64,000 bases of DNA from Hyphomonadaceae bacterium (GTDB lineage: Bacteria > Pseudomonadota > Alphaproteobacteria > Caulobacterales > Aquidulcibacteraceae): NCBI GenBank assembly GCA_016791445.1, contig JAEUMP010000024.1, forward strand, positions 124,001 through 188,000. The letters run 5' to 3'. Shown in pieces: positions 26,475 through 35,941 of the stretch (its first letter is position 1; every line of letters starts with the position of its first letter). The notes under the pieces are model-generated. The model had not been told where the DNA came from and did not search any database. It saw only the letters and a program-made list of their open reading frames with translations. The translations under genes were made by a program, and so were the position numbers.

Positions 26475-27964
26475 TCCTCGTAGCGGCTCGCCACGAGGCG
26501 GTTGAGGAGACGCACGCCGAAGCCCGTGGCCCAGCCCGGCGAGGTGGGATCCTCATAGGGCGCGGGCTTCCAGGCGGTGCCGGCGATGTCGAGGTGAGCC
26601 CACGCGACGCCGTCCTTAACGAAGCGTTGCAGGAACTGCGCGGCGGTGATGGATCCTGCCGCGGGCTTGCCCGAGATGTTCTTGATGTCGGCGTTCGGGC
26701 TGTCGATCATCTTGTCGTAGGCAGGCGCCAGCGGCAGGCGCCAAACGGCCTCCCCTTCGGCGAGGCCCGCTGCGGTCAGGTCAGCGGCAAGCGCGTCGTT
26801 GTTCGAGAACAGTCCCGCGTGCTCATGTCCGAGGGAAATGATGATCGCGCCGGTCAGTGTCGCGAGATCGACGATTGCGGTCGGGTTGAACTTCTCCTGC
26901 GCGTACCACATGGCGTCGCAGAGGACGAGCCGACCTTCGGCGTCCGTGTTGAGCACTTCGATGGTCTGGCCGGACATGGACGTGACGATGTCGCCGGGGC
27001 GCTGGGCGTTGCCGTCGGGCATGTTTTCGACAAGCCCCACAACGCCGATCACGTTGGCTTTCGCCTTGCGCTTGGCGAGCGCCATCATCACGCCTGAAAC
27101 GGCCGCCGCGCCGCCCATATCGCCCTTCATCTCGTCCATGCCCGCGCCGGGCTTCAGCGAAATGCCGCCGGTGTCGAAGGTGACGCCCTTGCCGACGAAG
27201 CAGATCGGTTGCGCCGCCTTGTTCTTGGCGCCCTTCCAGCTCATCACGACGAGGCGGCTCTCGCGCACGCTGCCCTGGCCGACGCCGAGCAGCGCGCCCA
27301 TGCCGAGCTTCGTCATCTCCGCCACGTCGAGGACGGTGACTTCGAGACCGAGGCTTTCCATCGCCTTGAGGCGATTGGCGAATTCGGGCGGGTGCAGGAC
27401 GTTCGGCGGCTCGCTCACAAGATCGCGGGCGAAGAAGACCCCCTCTGCGACCGCCGCGAGCGCGTCGTGCTTGCCCTTGGCGCCGGCGGCGCCTTCGGTC
27501 ACGACCGTCACGTCCTTCAGGGACGGCTTCTGGTCAGGCTTCACCTTGGTGCGATAGCGGTCGAACCGGTAAGCCGCGAGGCGCGCTCCGACGGCGGCCC
27601 GCGCCGCCGCTTCGGCCGCAGCGACGCCGCCGACGCCTTCGACGTGCAGCGCGAGCGATTCCGCCCCTGTGGTCAGAGTCCGCTTGACCGCGTGTCCGGC
27701 CCATCGCTCCACCGTGATCGGGTCCGCCTTGTCGAGCGCCCCCACGCCGATCACCAGCAGGCGCGGAAAATCCAGATTCGCCGGCGCGAGGATCTCGAGC
27801 ACCTGTCCGGCGCGCCCCTCGAATCGCGATGCCTGCATCGCGCGGGTCAGAGCGCCCTGGGCCTTGTCGTCCAGCGCCTTGCCTGCTGCGAGTAGCGTCG
27901 CCCCTTCGCTCGCCATGACCGCCACGGCGTCTGCGCGCGCTTCGTTCTTGATCTGGATGTCCAT
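26471..27964 (-). CDS. pepA: leucyl aminopeptidase (cytosol aminopeptidase family M17)
   Basis: Hexameric dizinc/manganese exopeptidase, 497 residues. Metal site residues fall in FVGKGVTFDTGGISLKPGAGMDEMKGDMGGAA and NTDAEGRLVLCDAM, the M17 signature. The N-terminal 170 residues form the macro-like domain. ATG 27962-27964 with GAGG before it is preferred to a GTG six bases further out. Divergent from lptF; overlaps holC downstream. Confidence 0.97.
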   Translation of the reverse strand: MDIQIKNEARADAVAVMASEGATLLAAGKALDDKAQGALTRAMQASRFEGRAGQVLEILAPANLDFPRLLVIGVGALDKADPITVERWAGHAVKRTLTTGAESLALHVEGVGGVAAAEAAARAAVGARLAAYRFDRYRTKVKPDQKPSLKDVTVVTEGAAGAKGKHDALAAVAEGVFFARDLVSEPPNVLHPPEFANRLKAMESLGLEVTVLDVAEMTKLGMGALLGVGQGSVRESRLVVMSWKGAKNKAAQPICFVGKGVTFDTGGISLKPGAGMDEMKGDMGGAAAVSGVMMALAKRKAKANVIGVVGLVENMPDGNAQRPGDIVTSMSGQTIEVLNTDAEGRLVLCDAMWYAQEKFNPTAIVDLATLTGAIIISLGHEHAGLFSNNDALAADLTAAGLAEGEAVWRLPLAPAYDKMIDSPNADIKNISGKPAAGSITAAQFLQRFVKDGVAWAHLDIAGTAWKPAPYEDPTSPGWATGFGVRLLNRLVASRYEE

Positions 27965-28146
27965 AAGCACCTCGTGTGGGCGGTCGCCTGCCCAACGGGC
28001 GCGCGAACCGCTTCAACCTTGTTCATGTCAGTGGTAGCTGTGCCCCGGCGGGTTGGAAAGATTGCGCCCGCATCAGGTGCAGGCCGTGCAAAGGGCGCCA
28101 CAGTCATGCCAGACGGCGTGTTCAAGGGGGTGTCCAGAGGGACAAG

Positions 28147-29274
28147 ATGAAAGCGTTGCAGGCCTACCTTTTCCGGCAGGGCATGATTCCCCTGCTGGCC
28201 ATCCTCGGCGGGCTTGCCGGCGTTGCGATCCTGACCCAGGGCCTGAATCAGCTCGACCTGATCGTCGACCAGCGCCAATCCACCCTCGCCTTCCTGTGGG
28301 TGACGCTGCTGTCGATGCCGCAGCTCATATCGCTCATCATGCCGCTCGCGGTGTTCTTCGCCGTCGCCTACGCGGTGAACCGGATGCACACGGAGTCCGA
28401 GATCGCGGTGGCGTTCGCGGCCGGCGTGTCGCCGTGGCAGATCGTGTCTCCGATCCTCAAACTCGCCGCGCTCGCCGGCATCGCCCACCTTGCGGTCAAC
28501 GTGCTGATCCAGCCGGCCAGCTATCGTGAGATGCGCGAAACCGTGCACGCGATGCGGACCGATTTCGCAGCATCGCTTGTGCGCGCCGGTGAGTTCACCA
28601 CCCCAGCCGACGGGCTGACATTCTACGCGCGTGAAGTGGGCGCCGGCGGCGTGTTGCGCGATCTCTTCATCGACGACCGGCGCAACGCGCAGCGCCCAAC
28701 CACCTACACCGCCCGTACCGGCGTCATCGTCAGCGCCGGCGGCGCGCCGGCGGTCGTCATGCGTGAAGGCCAGATCCAGCAACCGAAGCCGGACGGCGCC
28801 ATCGATCTCCTCGACTTCGACCAATACACGCTGGAGCTAGGCGCGTTCGTTTCCGCCGAGGACGAGTACATCCTCAAACCCTCGGACAGGTTCCTCGCCG
28901 AACTCTTTTATCCAGACCGAACCTACTATTACGACCAGCGCAACGCGGATCGCTTTCTCGCCGAAGGCCATCACCGACTGTCCAGCCCATTGCTCGATCC
29001 CGCACTGGCGCTGATCGCGCTGGCGGGGCTGCTGGCAGGCGATTTCAGCCGGCGCGGCTATGGCCGACGCATCGCCATCGCCGCAGGATCGGCGCTCATC
29101 GTGCGCATCTTCGCCCTCGGCATCCAGGCCGCCTGTGTGGATCAACCCTCCTTGAACCCGCTTCAGTACATCTTCCCGATTGCAGTCTGCGGGGTCGCGC
29201 TGTGGATGCTCTCCGCGCCGCGTCGAGGCGCGCGCAAGCCCGCGCGCGCAAGCGCCCTTTCGATGGCGCGCTAG
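28147..29274 (+). CDS. lptF: LPS export ABC transporter permease LptF
   Basis: One half of the LptFG inner-membrane permease that lifts LPS from the outer leaflet toward the LptC-LptA bridge. The 375-residue protein has three membrane helices at the N-terminus (QAYLFRQGMIPLLAILGGLAG; LPLAVFFAVAYAVNRMHTE), a periplasmic beta domain (about 130-280), and three helices at the C-terminus. TESEIAVAFAAGVSPW is the LptF/G coupling segment. Start from ATG 28147; divergent from pepA. Confidence 0.93.
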   Translation: MKALQAYLFRQGMIPLLAILGGLAGVAILTQGLNQLDLIVDQRQSTLAFLWVTLLSMPQLISLIMPLAVFFAVAYAVNRMHTESEIAVAFAAGVSPWQIVSPILKLAALAGIAHLAVNVLIQPASYREMRETVHAMRTDFAASLVRAGEFTTPADGLTFYAREVGAGGVLRDLFIDDRRNAQRPTTYTARTGVIVSAGGAPAVVMREGQIQQPKPDGAIDLLDFDQYTLELGAFVSAEDEYILKPSDRFLAELFYPDRTYYYDQRNADRFLAEGHHRLSSPLLDPALALIALAGLLAGDFSRRGYGRRIAIAAGSALIVRIFALGIQAACVDQPSLNPLQYIFPIAVCGVALWMLSAPRRGARKPARASALSMAR

Positions 29275-29277
29275 GCC

Positions 29278-30387
29278 ATGGGTTTCCTGTTCACCGGCCT
29301 CGGTCGCTATCTCTTCCTGAGCACGCTCACGGGATTTGGAATCGCGATTTCGGCGGTCGCCGCCTCGATCCTCCTCGTCGATGTCGTCGAGCAGCTGCGG
29401 ACGGTCGGATCGCGTGTCGATCTTTCATTGTGGCAAGCGCTCGGTCTGACCGCCCTGAAGACGCCCATGCTGCTGGAGCAGACGCTGCCCTTCGTGGTGC
29501 TCGCAGGCTCGATGATCGGCCTTGTGCAGCTCAACCGGCGGAGCGAACTGATCGCTCTGCGCGCCTCCGGCGTTTCGGCCTGGCGTTTCCTCGCGCCGAC
29601 GGCTGCGGCCGCCTTCCTCATCGGCGTCTTCGCCATGACGATCCTCAATCCCATCGGCGCGCGTCTCTACGAGCGATTCGAGCTCCTGCAGGCGCGGATG
29701 GAGGGCGAGACCCAGTCAGATGTGCTGACCCGCAACGGCGTGTGGTTGCGCCAAGGCGATGCGACGAGCCAGACTGTCATTCACGCCGCTTCGATAGATC
29801 CGAGTTCCACCAAGCTGCGCGACGTCACTTTCTTCATCTTCGAAGTGCGCGAGGGAGGCACGCTGTCCTTCGTCAACCGCATCACGGCGGCTGAAGCGGT
29901 GCTGCGGCCGTCGAGCATGTGGGAGCTGCGCAGTCTGGTCTGGGCCCGCCCGGGCGAACCGCCGGTCGCGGAGCCGGTGGTGTCGATCCCGACGACGCTT
30001 GAGGCCAACGCCCTCTTCGACACTTTCGTGACGCCGGGCTCCCTCTCCTTCTGGCGCCTGCCGGGCTTCATTGCCTCCGCGCGGGCTGCGGGTCTGGCGC
30101 CGACCCGATACGAGCTGAAATACCAGAGCCTTCTGGCCCTTCCGCTGCTCCTCGCGGCCATGGCGAGCCTCGGAGCCGTGTTCTCGCTCCGGTTGCAGCG
30201 GCTGGGCGGACTGGCGGGATATGTGGTGTTGGGGATTGTCGGCGGCTTCATTCTCTATTTCTCGGGACAGCTCGCCGCCGCGTTCGCCATCACCGAGGTC
30301 GTGCCGCCCTTGGTGGCCGCGTGGGCCCCGGCCTGTACGGGGTTCTTTGCGGCGCTGGCCATTCTCAGCTTCGTCGAGGACGGCTGA
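29278..30387 (+). CDS. lptG: LPS export ABC transporter permease LptG
   Basis: Partner of LptF in the LptB2FG exporter; 369 residues with the same topology: N-terminal helices near 12-32 and 60-80, NRRSELIALRASGVSAWRFLAP as the LptB-coupling loop, a periplasmic domain from about 125 to 275, and three C-terminal helices. The gene starts 3 bases after the lptF stop. The ABC ATPase LptB is not in the window. Confidence 0.93.
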   Translation: MGFLFTGLGRYLFLSTLTGFGIAISAVAASILLVDVVEQLRTVGSRVDLSLWQALGLTALKTPMLLEQTLPFVVLAGSMIGLVQLNRRSELIALRASGVSAWRFLAPTAAAAFLIGVFAMTILNPIGARLYERFELLQARMEGETQSDVLTRNGVWLRQGDATSQTVIHAASIDPSSTKLRDVTFFIFEVREGGTLSFVNRITAAEAVLRPSSMWELRSLVWARPGEPPVAEPVVSIPTTLEANALFDTFVTPGSLSFWRLPGFIASARAAGLAPTRYELKYQSLLALPLLLAAMASLGAVFSLRLQRLGGLAGYVVLGIVGGFILYFSGQLAAAFAITEVVPPLVAAWAPACTGFFAALAILSFVEDG

Positions 30388-30469
30388 GGAAATCCGGGGC
30401 GCCAGCTTTACGGGCGGGCGCCGGCAGGGCTAGGTAACCGCCGGGGAGTCGACGTTGAAAGGGCCTTGG

Positions 30470-32710
30470 ATGTCCCGTTCGGGGGAAGTGGCCGATCGGT
30501 GGTTTGACCGCGCGCACGGCCCTTGGGCCGCAGCGGTCGCCGCGATTCTGCTCGCCGCCGCCGGCTCCACCACGGCCGCCGCGCAGGAGCCTGTGCCGGT
30601 CCGCGTCACCAGCGATCAGCCCGTGGTAGTCCTCGAAGCCGACACCCTGGTCAAGGACGACGCCAGCCAGACCATCGTCGCGGAAGGCAATGTCGAAGCG
30701 CGCTACCAGGGGCGCACGCTCCGCACCAAGCGGCTGATCTACAATCTCCGGGACAACACGATCCGCGCCCAGGGCGGCGTCGAGATCATCGATCCCGACG
30801 GCACGGTCCGTTACGCCGACGAAGTCGAGGTCGACGAGGAACTGGACACGGGCGTCGCCACCGGTTTCGGCGCCCGCATCGCCGGCGGCGGCACGGCGGC
30901 GGCGGCGGCGGCGGTGCGTCCGTCGCCTGGCGTGAACCAGTTGCAGCGCGTCATCTACACCGCCTGCCCGATCTGCAAGGTCGAGGGCGGCAAGACTGAA
31001 GGACCGACCTGGACGCTGCGCGCGCGCAGCGCGACGCAGGACCAAAACTCCAAGATGATTTCCTACCGGGATGTCGTCCTGCAGTTCGGCGGCGTTCCGG
31101 TCATCTATCTGCCCTACTTCGCGCACCCCGATCCTTCGAGCGGCCCGCGGTCGGGCCTTCTCCCGCCCGATATCGGCTCGAACCGTCGCGTGGGCGCCTT
31201 CTACCAACAGCCCGTGCACTGGGCGATCTCGCCGTACCAGGACCTGACGATCGCGCCGCGCGTGCACGCGAACGTCAATCCGATCCTCGGCTTCCAGTAT
31301 CGCAAGCGCTTCTATTCGGGCGATCTGCGCATCGACGGCTCGGCGTCATACGATCAGGATTTCGACGGCAACGGCAACAAGTTCGGCGAAGAGTCCCTGC
31401 GCGGGCACATCTTCGGCAACGGCCTCTTCAAGATCGACGATTTCTGGTCCTGGGGCTTCGGCGTCGAACGCGCGGCTGACGATCTCTATTTGCGCCGCTA
31501 TGACCTCGATGGCGAAACCCGCGCGCGCGGCCCGATCATCGGCGGCGACAATTTGCGGCTGGTCTCCCAGCTGTTCACGACGGGGCAGAACGAAAACACA
31601 TTCGGATCGTTGTCGCTGGTCTCCATCCAGGGTCTGCGCGCGGTCGATGACAGCACGGTGCTGCCGCTCGTCCTGCCGCTCGGCGAACTTGAGCACGTGA
31701 TGCGTGACCCGTTGTTCGACGGGCAATTGAAACTGCAGGCGTCCACGGCGGCGCTGTTCCGGCAGGACAATGGCGTCGACAGCGCGCGCGTCTCCGTTGG
31801 CGGCGAATGGCGCCGCGACAGCATCGTCGGCCCGGGCCTCGTCCTGGCCCCCTTCGCGCAGACTCGCGCCGACATCTATCGCACCGGCAACGCGCCTACC
31901 GCGAAGGACGAGACCTTCACGCGGAGCGTCGGCCTCGCCGGCGTTGAGGTCCGCTATCCGTTCGTGCGCACCGGCGGAAACGTGGACGTCATCATTGAGC
32001 CCATCGGCATGGTCGCCATCGGCTACGGCGACAATGACGCGCGCATCATCAACGAGGACAGCCTCTCGTTCGAGCTCGACGACACGAACCTCTTCCGCCC
32101 GAACGCCGCGCCCAACTACGATCTTTGGGAATCAGGCGCGCGTGGCAGCCTCGGCGTGCGCGCGACGGCGCGGACCCGCGACGACAAGTCGGCGAGCGTG
32201 ATGCTCGGCCGCCGCTGGCGCGAGGATTCCGAGCCCCGCTTCAACCGCCTGACGAACCTCGATGACGAGACCTCGGACTGGGTCGGCGCGGTGGACGCCG
32301 ATCTCGGCCAGAACCTGCAGGCGAATGTCCGTTTCCGCGTGGCGGACAAGGATCTCTCCCTCGTCCGAATGGACGCCTCGGTGCGTGCCTCGCTCTGGCG
32401 CCTTTCCACCGAGGCCCGGTACTTCCAGGTGGACGAGGCACTCCGCCCGGGCGATCCGAACCGGGAAATCCGGGGCGGCGTAGGCTTCCGGATCTCGGAT
32501 CGCTGGAGCTTTTCCTACAGCCTGCAGCGTGATCTCGATTCTGACATTAATCTCTCCCAGAACATCCACCTGATGTATCGGGACGATTGCACCTTCCTCG
32601 ATTTCGGCTACGTCCGGTCCGAAACCACCGATCGGGTGCTGGGCCCCAATGAAGGGTTCCAGATCCGGATCGGGCTCACATCGCTGGGCATGTTCGGCGG
32701 CGGCGACTGA
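30470..32710 (+). CDS. lptD: LPS assembly protein LptD
   Basis: Outer-membrane beta barrel that inserts LPS at the cell surface. The product is 746 residues from ATG 30470 (a TTG five codons earlier is less likely). A signal peptide covers about 20-42. The N-terminal OstA/LptA-like jellyroll (LEADTLVKDDASQTIVAEGN) runs to about 150 and the barrel to the C-terminus. Cysteines in TACPICKVEG and YRDDCTFLDFGY are in positions that suit an inter-domain disulfide. It lies between lptG and surA, the chaperone known for LptD maturation. Confidence 0.95.
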   Translation: MSRSGEVADRWFDRAHGPWAAAVAAILLAAAGSTTAAAQEPVPVRVTSDQPVVVLEADTLVKDDASQTIVAEGNVEARYQGRTLRTKRLIYNLRDNTIRAQGGVEIIDPDGTVRYADEVEVDEELDTGVATGFGARIAGGGTAAAAAAVRPSPGVNQLQRVIYTACPICKVEGGKTEGPTWTLRARSATQDQNSKMISYRDVVLQFGGVPVIYLPYFAHPDPSSGPRSGLLPPDIGSNRRVGAFYQQPVHWAISPYQDLTIAPRVHANVNPILGFQYRKRFYSGDLRIDGSASYDQDFDGNGNKFGEESLRGHIFGNGLFKIDDFWSWGFGVERAADDLYLRRYDLDGETRARGPIIGGDNLRLVSQLFTTGQNENTFGSLSLVSIQGLRAVDDSTVLPLVLPLGELEHVMRDPLFDGQLKLQASTAALFRQDNGVDSARVSVGGEWRRDSIVGPGLVLAPFAQTRADIYRTGNAPTAKDETFTRSVGLAGVEVRYPFVRTGGNVDVIIEPIGMVAIGYGDNDARIINEDSLSFELDDTNLFRPNAAPNYDLWESGARGSLGVRATARTRDDKSASVMLGRRWREDSEPRFNRLTNLDDETSDWVGAVDADLGQNLQANVRFRVADKDLSLVRMDASVRASLWRLSTEARYFQVDEALRPGDPNREIRGGVGFRISDRWSFSYSLQRDLDSDINLSQNIHLMYRDDCTFLDFGYVRSETTDRVLGPNEGFQIRIGLTSLGMFGGGD

Positions 32711-32774
32711 GAACCGAGAGAAAAAAGGGCGCAACGTCTCCGGGAGACGAAACGCGCGTACGGAGTTCCTTCGC

Positions 32775-34070
32775 ATGACCTGGAAGATCACCCTGGCGTC
32801 GGCCGCCATCGTCGGCGCATTGGGCGTGACCGTGTTGTCCACCCCTGCCGTGTCCCAACAGGCGGGCGCCCGCCAGACGCCGACCGCAGCCGCAGCGCCG
32901 GCGCGCCGGGTGAACCCTGCCGCTGGCGTGGCTGCGATCGTCAACGACGAGGTCATCTCGACATACGACGTGAACCAGCGCGCGGCTCTGTTGCTCGCCG
33001 GCGCGGGGATCGAGGCGAGCGCTGAAAACCTCGAGCGGGCGCGCAGTCAGGCGATCCGCGATCTGGTCGACGAACGTCTCCAGCTGCAGGAAGCCAAGGA
33101 AAAGGACATCAACGTCGACAGTGCGCAGGTCGATCGTCAGATCGCGGAGATCGCGCGCCAGAACGGCACCAATCTGGACACGCTGCGCGCGCAGCTCGCC
33201 GAGAGCGGCATCGGTCTTGAGACCCTCCGCAAGCAGATTGAATCCGACATCGCGTGGCGTCGTCTCATCAACGGTCGGTTCGGGTCGCGCGTGAGAATTT
33301 CGCAGGACAAGATCACGGACGCGCTCGCGCGCGTTACGGCGAACGCGTCGAAGCCACAGGCGCTGATCTCCGAGATCCTGATCCCCGCTGATACCGACGA
33401 GGAACTGCGGCAAGCGCAGGAAATCGCGGCGCGGCTGATCGAGGAAATTCGCGCAGGCGCGCCCTTCAGCGCCGTCGCGCGTCAATTCTCCGGCGCATCG
33501 TCGTCCGCCGCAGGCGGCGATCTCGGCTGGCTCTCGCAAGGCGAACTGCGACCCGAACTGCAAAGTGTCATCGACCAGCTCCAGCCTGGCCAGGTGTCCG
33601 TGCCGGTGGCCGCTCCCGGCGGCGTCTACATTCTCGCTGTGCGCGAGAAGCGCGCGGGGATCGATACGGCGGCGGCGACCAGCATCACTTTGCGCCAGGT
33701 TTCGGCGCCTGCGTCCTCCCGCAACCTTTTCGAGCGACAAGTGCGCCGCATCGATGGCTGTGACGGCCTGCAGCGGCTCTTTTCGAACGTGAATGGCGCG
33801 CAGGTGGTGGATCTGGGCGCAGCGCTTGAATCCGATCTGTCGACTGAAGTCCGCGCGCGAATTTCGCAGGTCGAAGAGTCCAAGGCCTCAGCCGTTTACG
33901 AGACGCCCAACGGACTCGCGGCGTTGATCGTATGCGAACGCCAGACGGGTGGCGGCGGTCTGCCCTCCCGCCAGGAAATCGAGAATCGGCTGTTCGAGCA
34001 GGAAATGGCGATGCTTGCGCAGCGCTATCTCCGCAACCTCCGCCGCGACTCCACAATCATCACGCGCTGA
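32775..34070 (+). CDS. surA: peptidylprolyl isomerase / outer-membrane chaperone SurA
   Basis: Periplasmic chaperone of beta-barrel proteins, 431 residues with a signal peptide (TWKITLASAAIVGALGVTVL). The SurA-type N-domain (AAIVNDEVISTYDVNQRAALL) covers about 45-190. The first parvulin domain is clear (ISEILIPADTDEELRQAQE ... GGDLGWLSQGEL). The second (about 300-410) lacks the GGDLG loop and looks degenerate. ATG 32775 sits 64 bases after the lptD stop; the open frame before it is not conserved. Confidence 0.93.
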   Translation: MTWKITLASAAIVGALGVTVLSTPAVSQQAGARQTPTAAAAPARRVNPAAGVAAIVNDEVISTYDVNQRAALLLAGAGIEASAENLERARSQAIRDLVDERLQLQEAKEKDINVDSAQVDRQIAEIARQNGTNLDTLRAQLAESGIGLETLRKQIESDIAWRRLINGRFGSRVRISQDKITDALARVTANASKPQALISEILIPADTDEELRQAQEIAARLIEEIRAGAPFSAVARQFSGASSSAAGGDLGWLSQGELRPELQSVIDQLQPGQVSVPVAAPGGVYILAVREKRAGIDTAAATSITLRQVSAPASSRNLFERQVRRIDGCDGLQRLFSNVNGAQVVDLGAALESDLSTEVRARISQVEESKASAVYETPNGLAALIVCERQTGGGGLPSRQEIENRLFEQEMAMLAQRYLRNLRRDSTIITR

Positions 34071-34079
34071 CGGCGCGCC

Positions 34080-35099
34080 ATGGCGGCGCTGCCGATCGCG
34101 GTTTCCATGGGCGATCCTGCGGGGATCGGCCTCGAGATCGCCGTGCGCGCCTGGCTTGGGCGCACCAGTGCGACGCCGCCCTTCTATCTGATTGCAGACT
34201 CCGCCGCCGTAATGCGCACGGTGGCGCGTCTCAAGTTGAAATGTCCGATCGGCCTGATCGCGGCGCCCGCAGACGCGCACACTTTCTTTGGTCGCGCCCT
34301 GCCGGTTCTCGCAGAGCCGCTCGTCGCGCCCGAAAAGCCCGGCGCGCCGGACCCGCGCAACGCGCCCGCGATCCTTTCGGCGATCGAACGCGCTGTCGCT
34401 CACGCGACAGGCGGCGAGGCCGCGGCCGTCGTCACGCTGCCGATCGCGAAAGCGGTGCTCTACGATGCCGGCTTTGCGCATGCCGGCCATACGGAGTTCA
34501 TCGCCGCACTGACCAAGGACATGTCCTGGGCAGGTCCGCGCGGGCCGGTCATGATGCTGGCGACAAGTGGACTGCGCGTGGCGCTCGCGACCATTCATCT
34601 GCCACTCAAGGACGTAGCTTCCACTCTCTCGACCAAGCACATTGTCGATACGGCGCGCGTCGTCATCGACGCGATGCGGCGCGATTTCGCTGTCCCCCAT
34701 CCGCGTCTCGCGTTGGCAGGGCTCAACCCCCATGCCGGCGAACGTGGCGCGATCGGCGACGAGGAAGCCACGCTCATCAATCCGGCGGCGGCGATCCTGC
34801 GCGCAGAAGGCCATGACGTGTCTGACGCGCGTCCGGCCGACACCCTCTTTCATGCCGAAGCGCGCGAGGGCTATGACGCGGTTATTGCGATGTACCACGA
34901 CCAGGGCCTCATCCCGCTGAAAATGCTGGATTTCTGGGGCGGCGTGAACATCACGCTCGGTCTTCCGGTCGTGCGCACGTCGCCCGACCACGGGACCGGG
35001 TTCGATATTGCAGGCGAGGGCGTCGCGAGGCCGGAGAGTTTTGTGGCGGCGCTGAAAACCGCGTCAGCGATCGCCGCCCGGCGCGCGCTCGCCCCATGA
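34080..35099 (+). CDS. pdxA: 4-hydroxythreonine-4-phosphate dehydrogenase
   Basis: NAD-dependent oxidation in the DXP-dependent vitamin B6 pathway. The 339-residue product starts AALPIAVSMGDPAGIGLEI; metal and substrate residues are in FAHAGHTEFIAAL, LNPHAGERGAIGDEE and MYHDQGLIPLKM, followed by LPVVRTSPDHGTGFDIAG. It overlaps rsmA by the ATGA motif, the arrangement known from many proteobacteria. Confidence 0.97.
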   Translation: MAALPIAVSMGDPAGIGLEIAVRAWLGRTSATPPFYLIADSAAVMRTVARLKLKCPIGLIAAPADAHTFFGRALPVLAEPLVAPEKPGAPDPRNAPAILSAIERAVAHATGGEAAAVVTLPIAKAVLYDAGFAHAGHTEFIAALTKDMSWAGPRGPVMMLATSGLRVALATIHLPLKDVASTLSTKHIVDTARVVIDAMRRDFAVPHPRLALAGLNPHAGERGAIGDEEATLINPAAAILRAEGHDVSDARPADTLFHAEAREGYDAVIAMYHDQGLIPLKMLDFWGGVNITLGLPVVRTSPDHGTGFDIAGEGVARPESFVAALKTASAIAARRALAP

Positions 35100-35941
35100 A
35101 CGCTGACGACCTGCCGAGCCTGCGTAGTCTTCTCGAGCGGGAAGGCCTCTGGGCGCGCAAGAGCCTCGGCCAGCATTTTCTTCTCGATCTCGAACTTACG
35201 CGGCGGATCGTGCGGGCGGCAGGCGACCTTTCCGGAAAACAGGTGATCGAGATCGGTCCCGGCCCCGGCGGACTGACGCGCGCGCTTCTCGAGAGCGACG
35301 CCGCAGAGGTCATCGCCATCGAGAAGGACCCCCGGTTCGTCGCCATTCTCGGCGAACTCGGTCCCTGGTCGGGAAACAGACTCCGGTTGATTGAAGCCGA
35401 TGCGCTGCAGGTCGATGAAACGCTGCTGGTAGGAAGCGCTATCGGCACGCCGATCGTCGCGAACCTCCCCTACAATGTCGGCACGCCGCTCCTCGTAAAG
35501 TGGCTCAAGGCCGGCCCGTGGCGCGGACCGATGACGTTGATGTTTCAGCTTGAAGTGGCCGAACGCATCGTCGCGGCGCCGGGCGCAGAAGCTTACGGAA
35601 GGCTCGCCGTGCTCGCGCAGGCTGTCGCGACGGCGCGTATCGTGCTGCGTATTCCGCCGCGCGCCTTCACCCCGCCGCCCAAGGTGGCGTCAGCGGTGGT
35701 CCACCTGACTGATCGCAGCGACCGGTTTGCCGACCTCGACGCGCTGGAGCGCGTGACCGCCGCCGCCTTCGGACAGCGACGGAAGATGTTGCGGTCAAGC
35801 TTCGCTTCGCTCGCCGGTCCCGCAGCCGAACGTCTGCTGGACGAGGCCCGTATCGCGCCGACTGAACGCGCGGAGCGCATCGACGTGTCGGCCTTCTGCC
35901 GACTGGCGACGGTATGGCGTGCGGCTCAGGTGTCTTCCTGA
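35096..35941 (+). CDS. rsmA: 16S rRNA (adenine(1518)-N(6)/adenine(1519)-N(6))-dimethyltransferase
   Basis: KsgA-type methylase acting on the 3' end of 16S rRNA as a late checkpoint of 30S assembly. The 281-residue protein has KSLGQHFLLDLELTRRIV, the SAM motif VIEIGPGPGGLTRALLE, and motif IV NLPYNVGTPLLVKWL. Translationally coupled to pdxA. Its last 16 bases overlap the 3' end of gmk on the other strand. Confidence 0.97.
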   Translation: MNADDLPSLRSLLEREGLWARKSLGQHFLLDLELTRRIVRAAGDLSGKQVIEIGPGPGGLTRALLESDAAEVIAIEKDPRFVAILGELGPWSGNRLRLIEADALQVDETLLVGSAIGTPIVANLPYNVGTPLLVKWLKAGPWRGPMTLMFQLEVAERIVAAPGAEAYGRLAVLAQAVATARIVLRIPPRAFTPPPKVASAVVHLTDRSDRFADLDALERVTAAAFGQRRKMLRSSFASLAGPAAERLLDEARIAPTERAERIDVSAFCRLATVWRAAQVSS

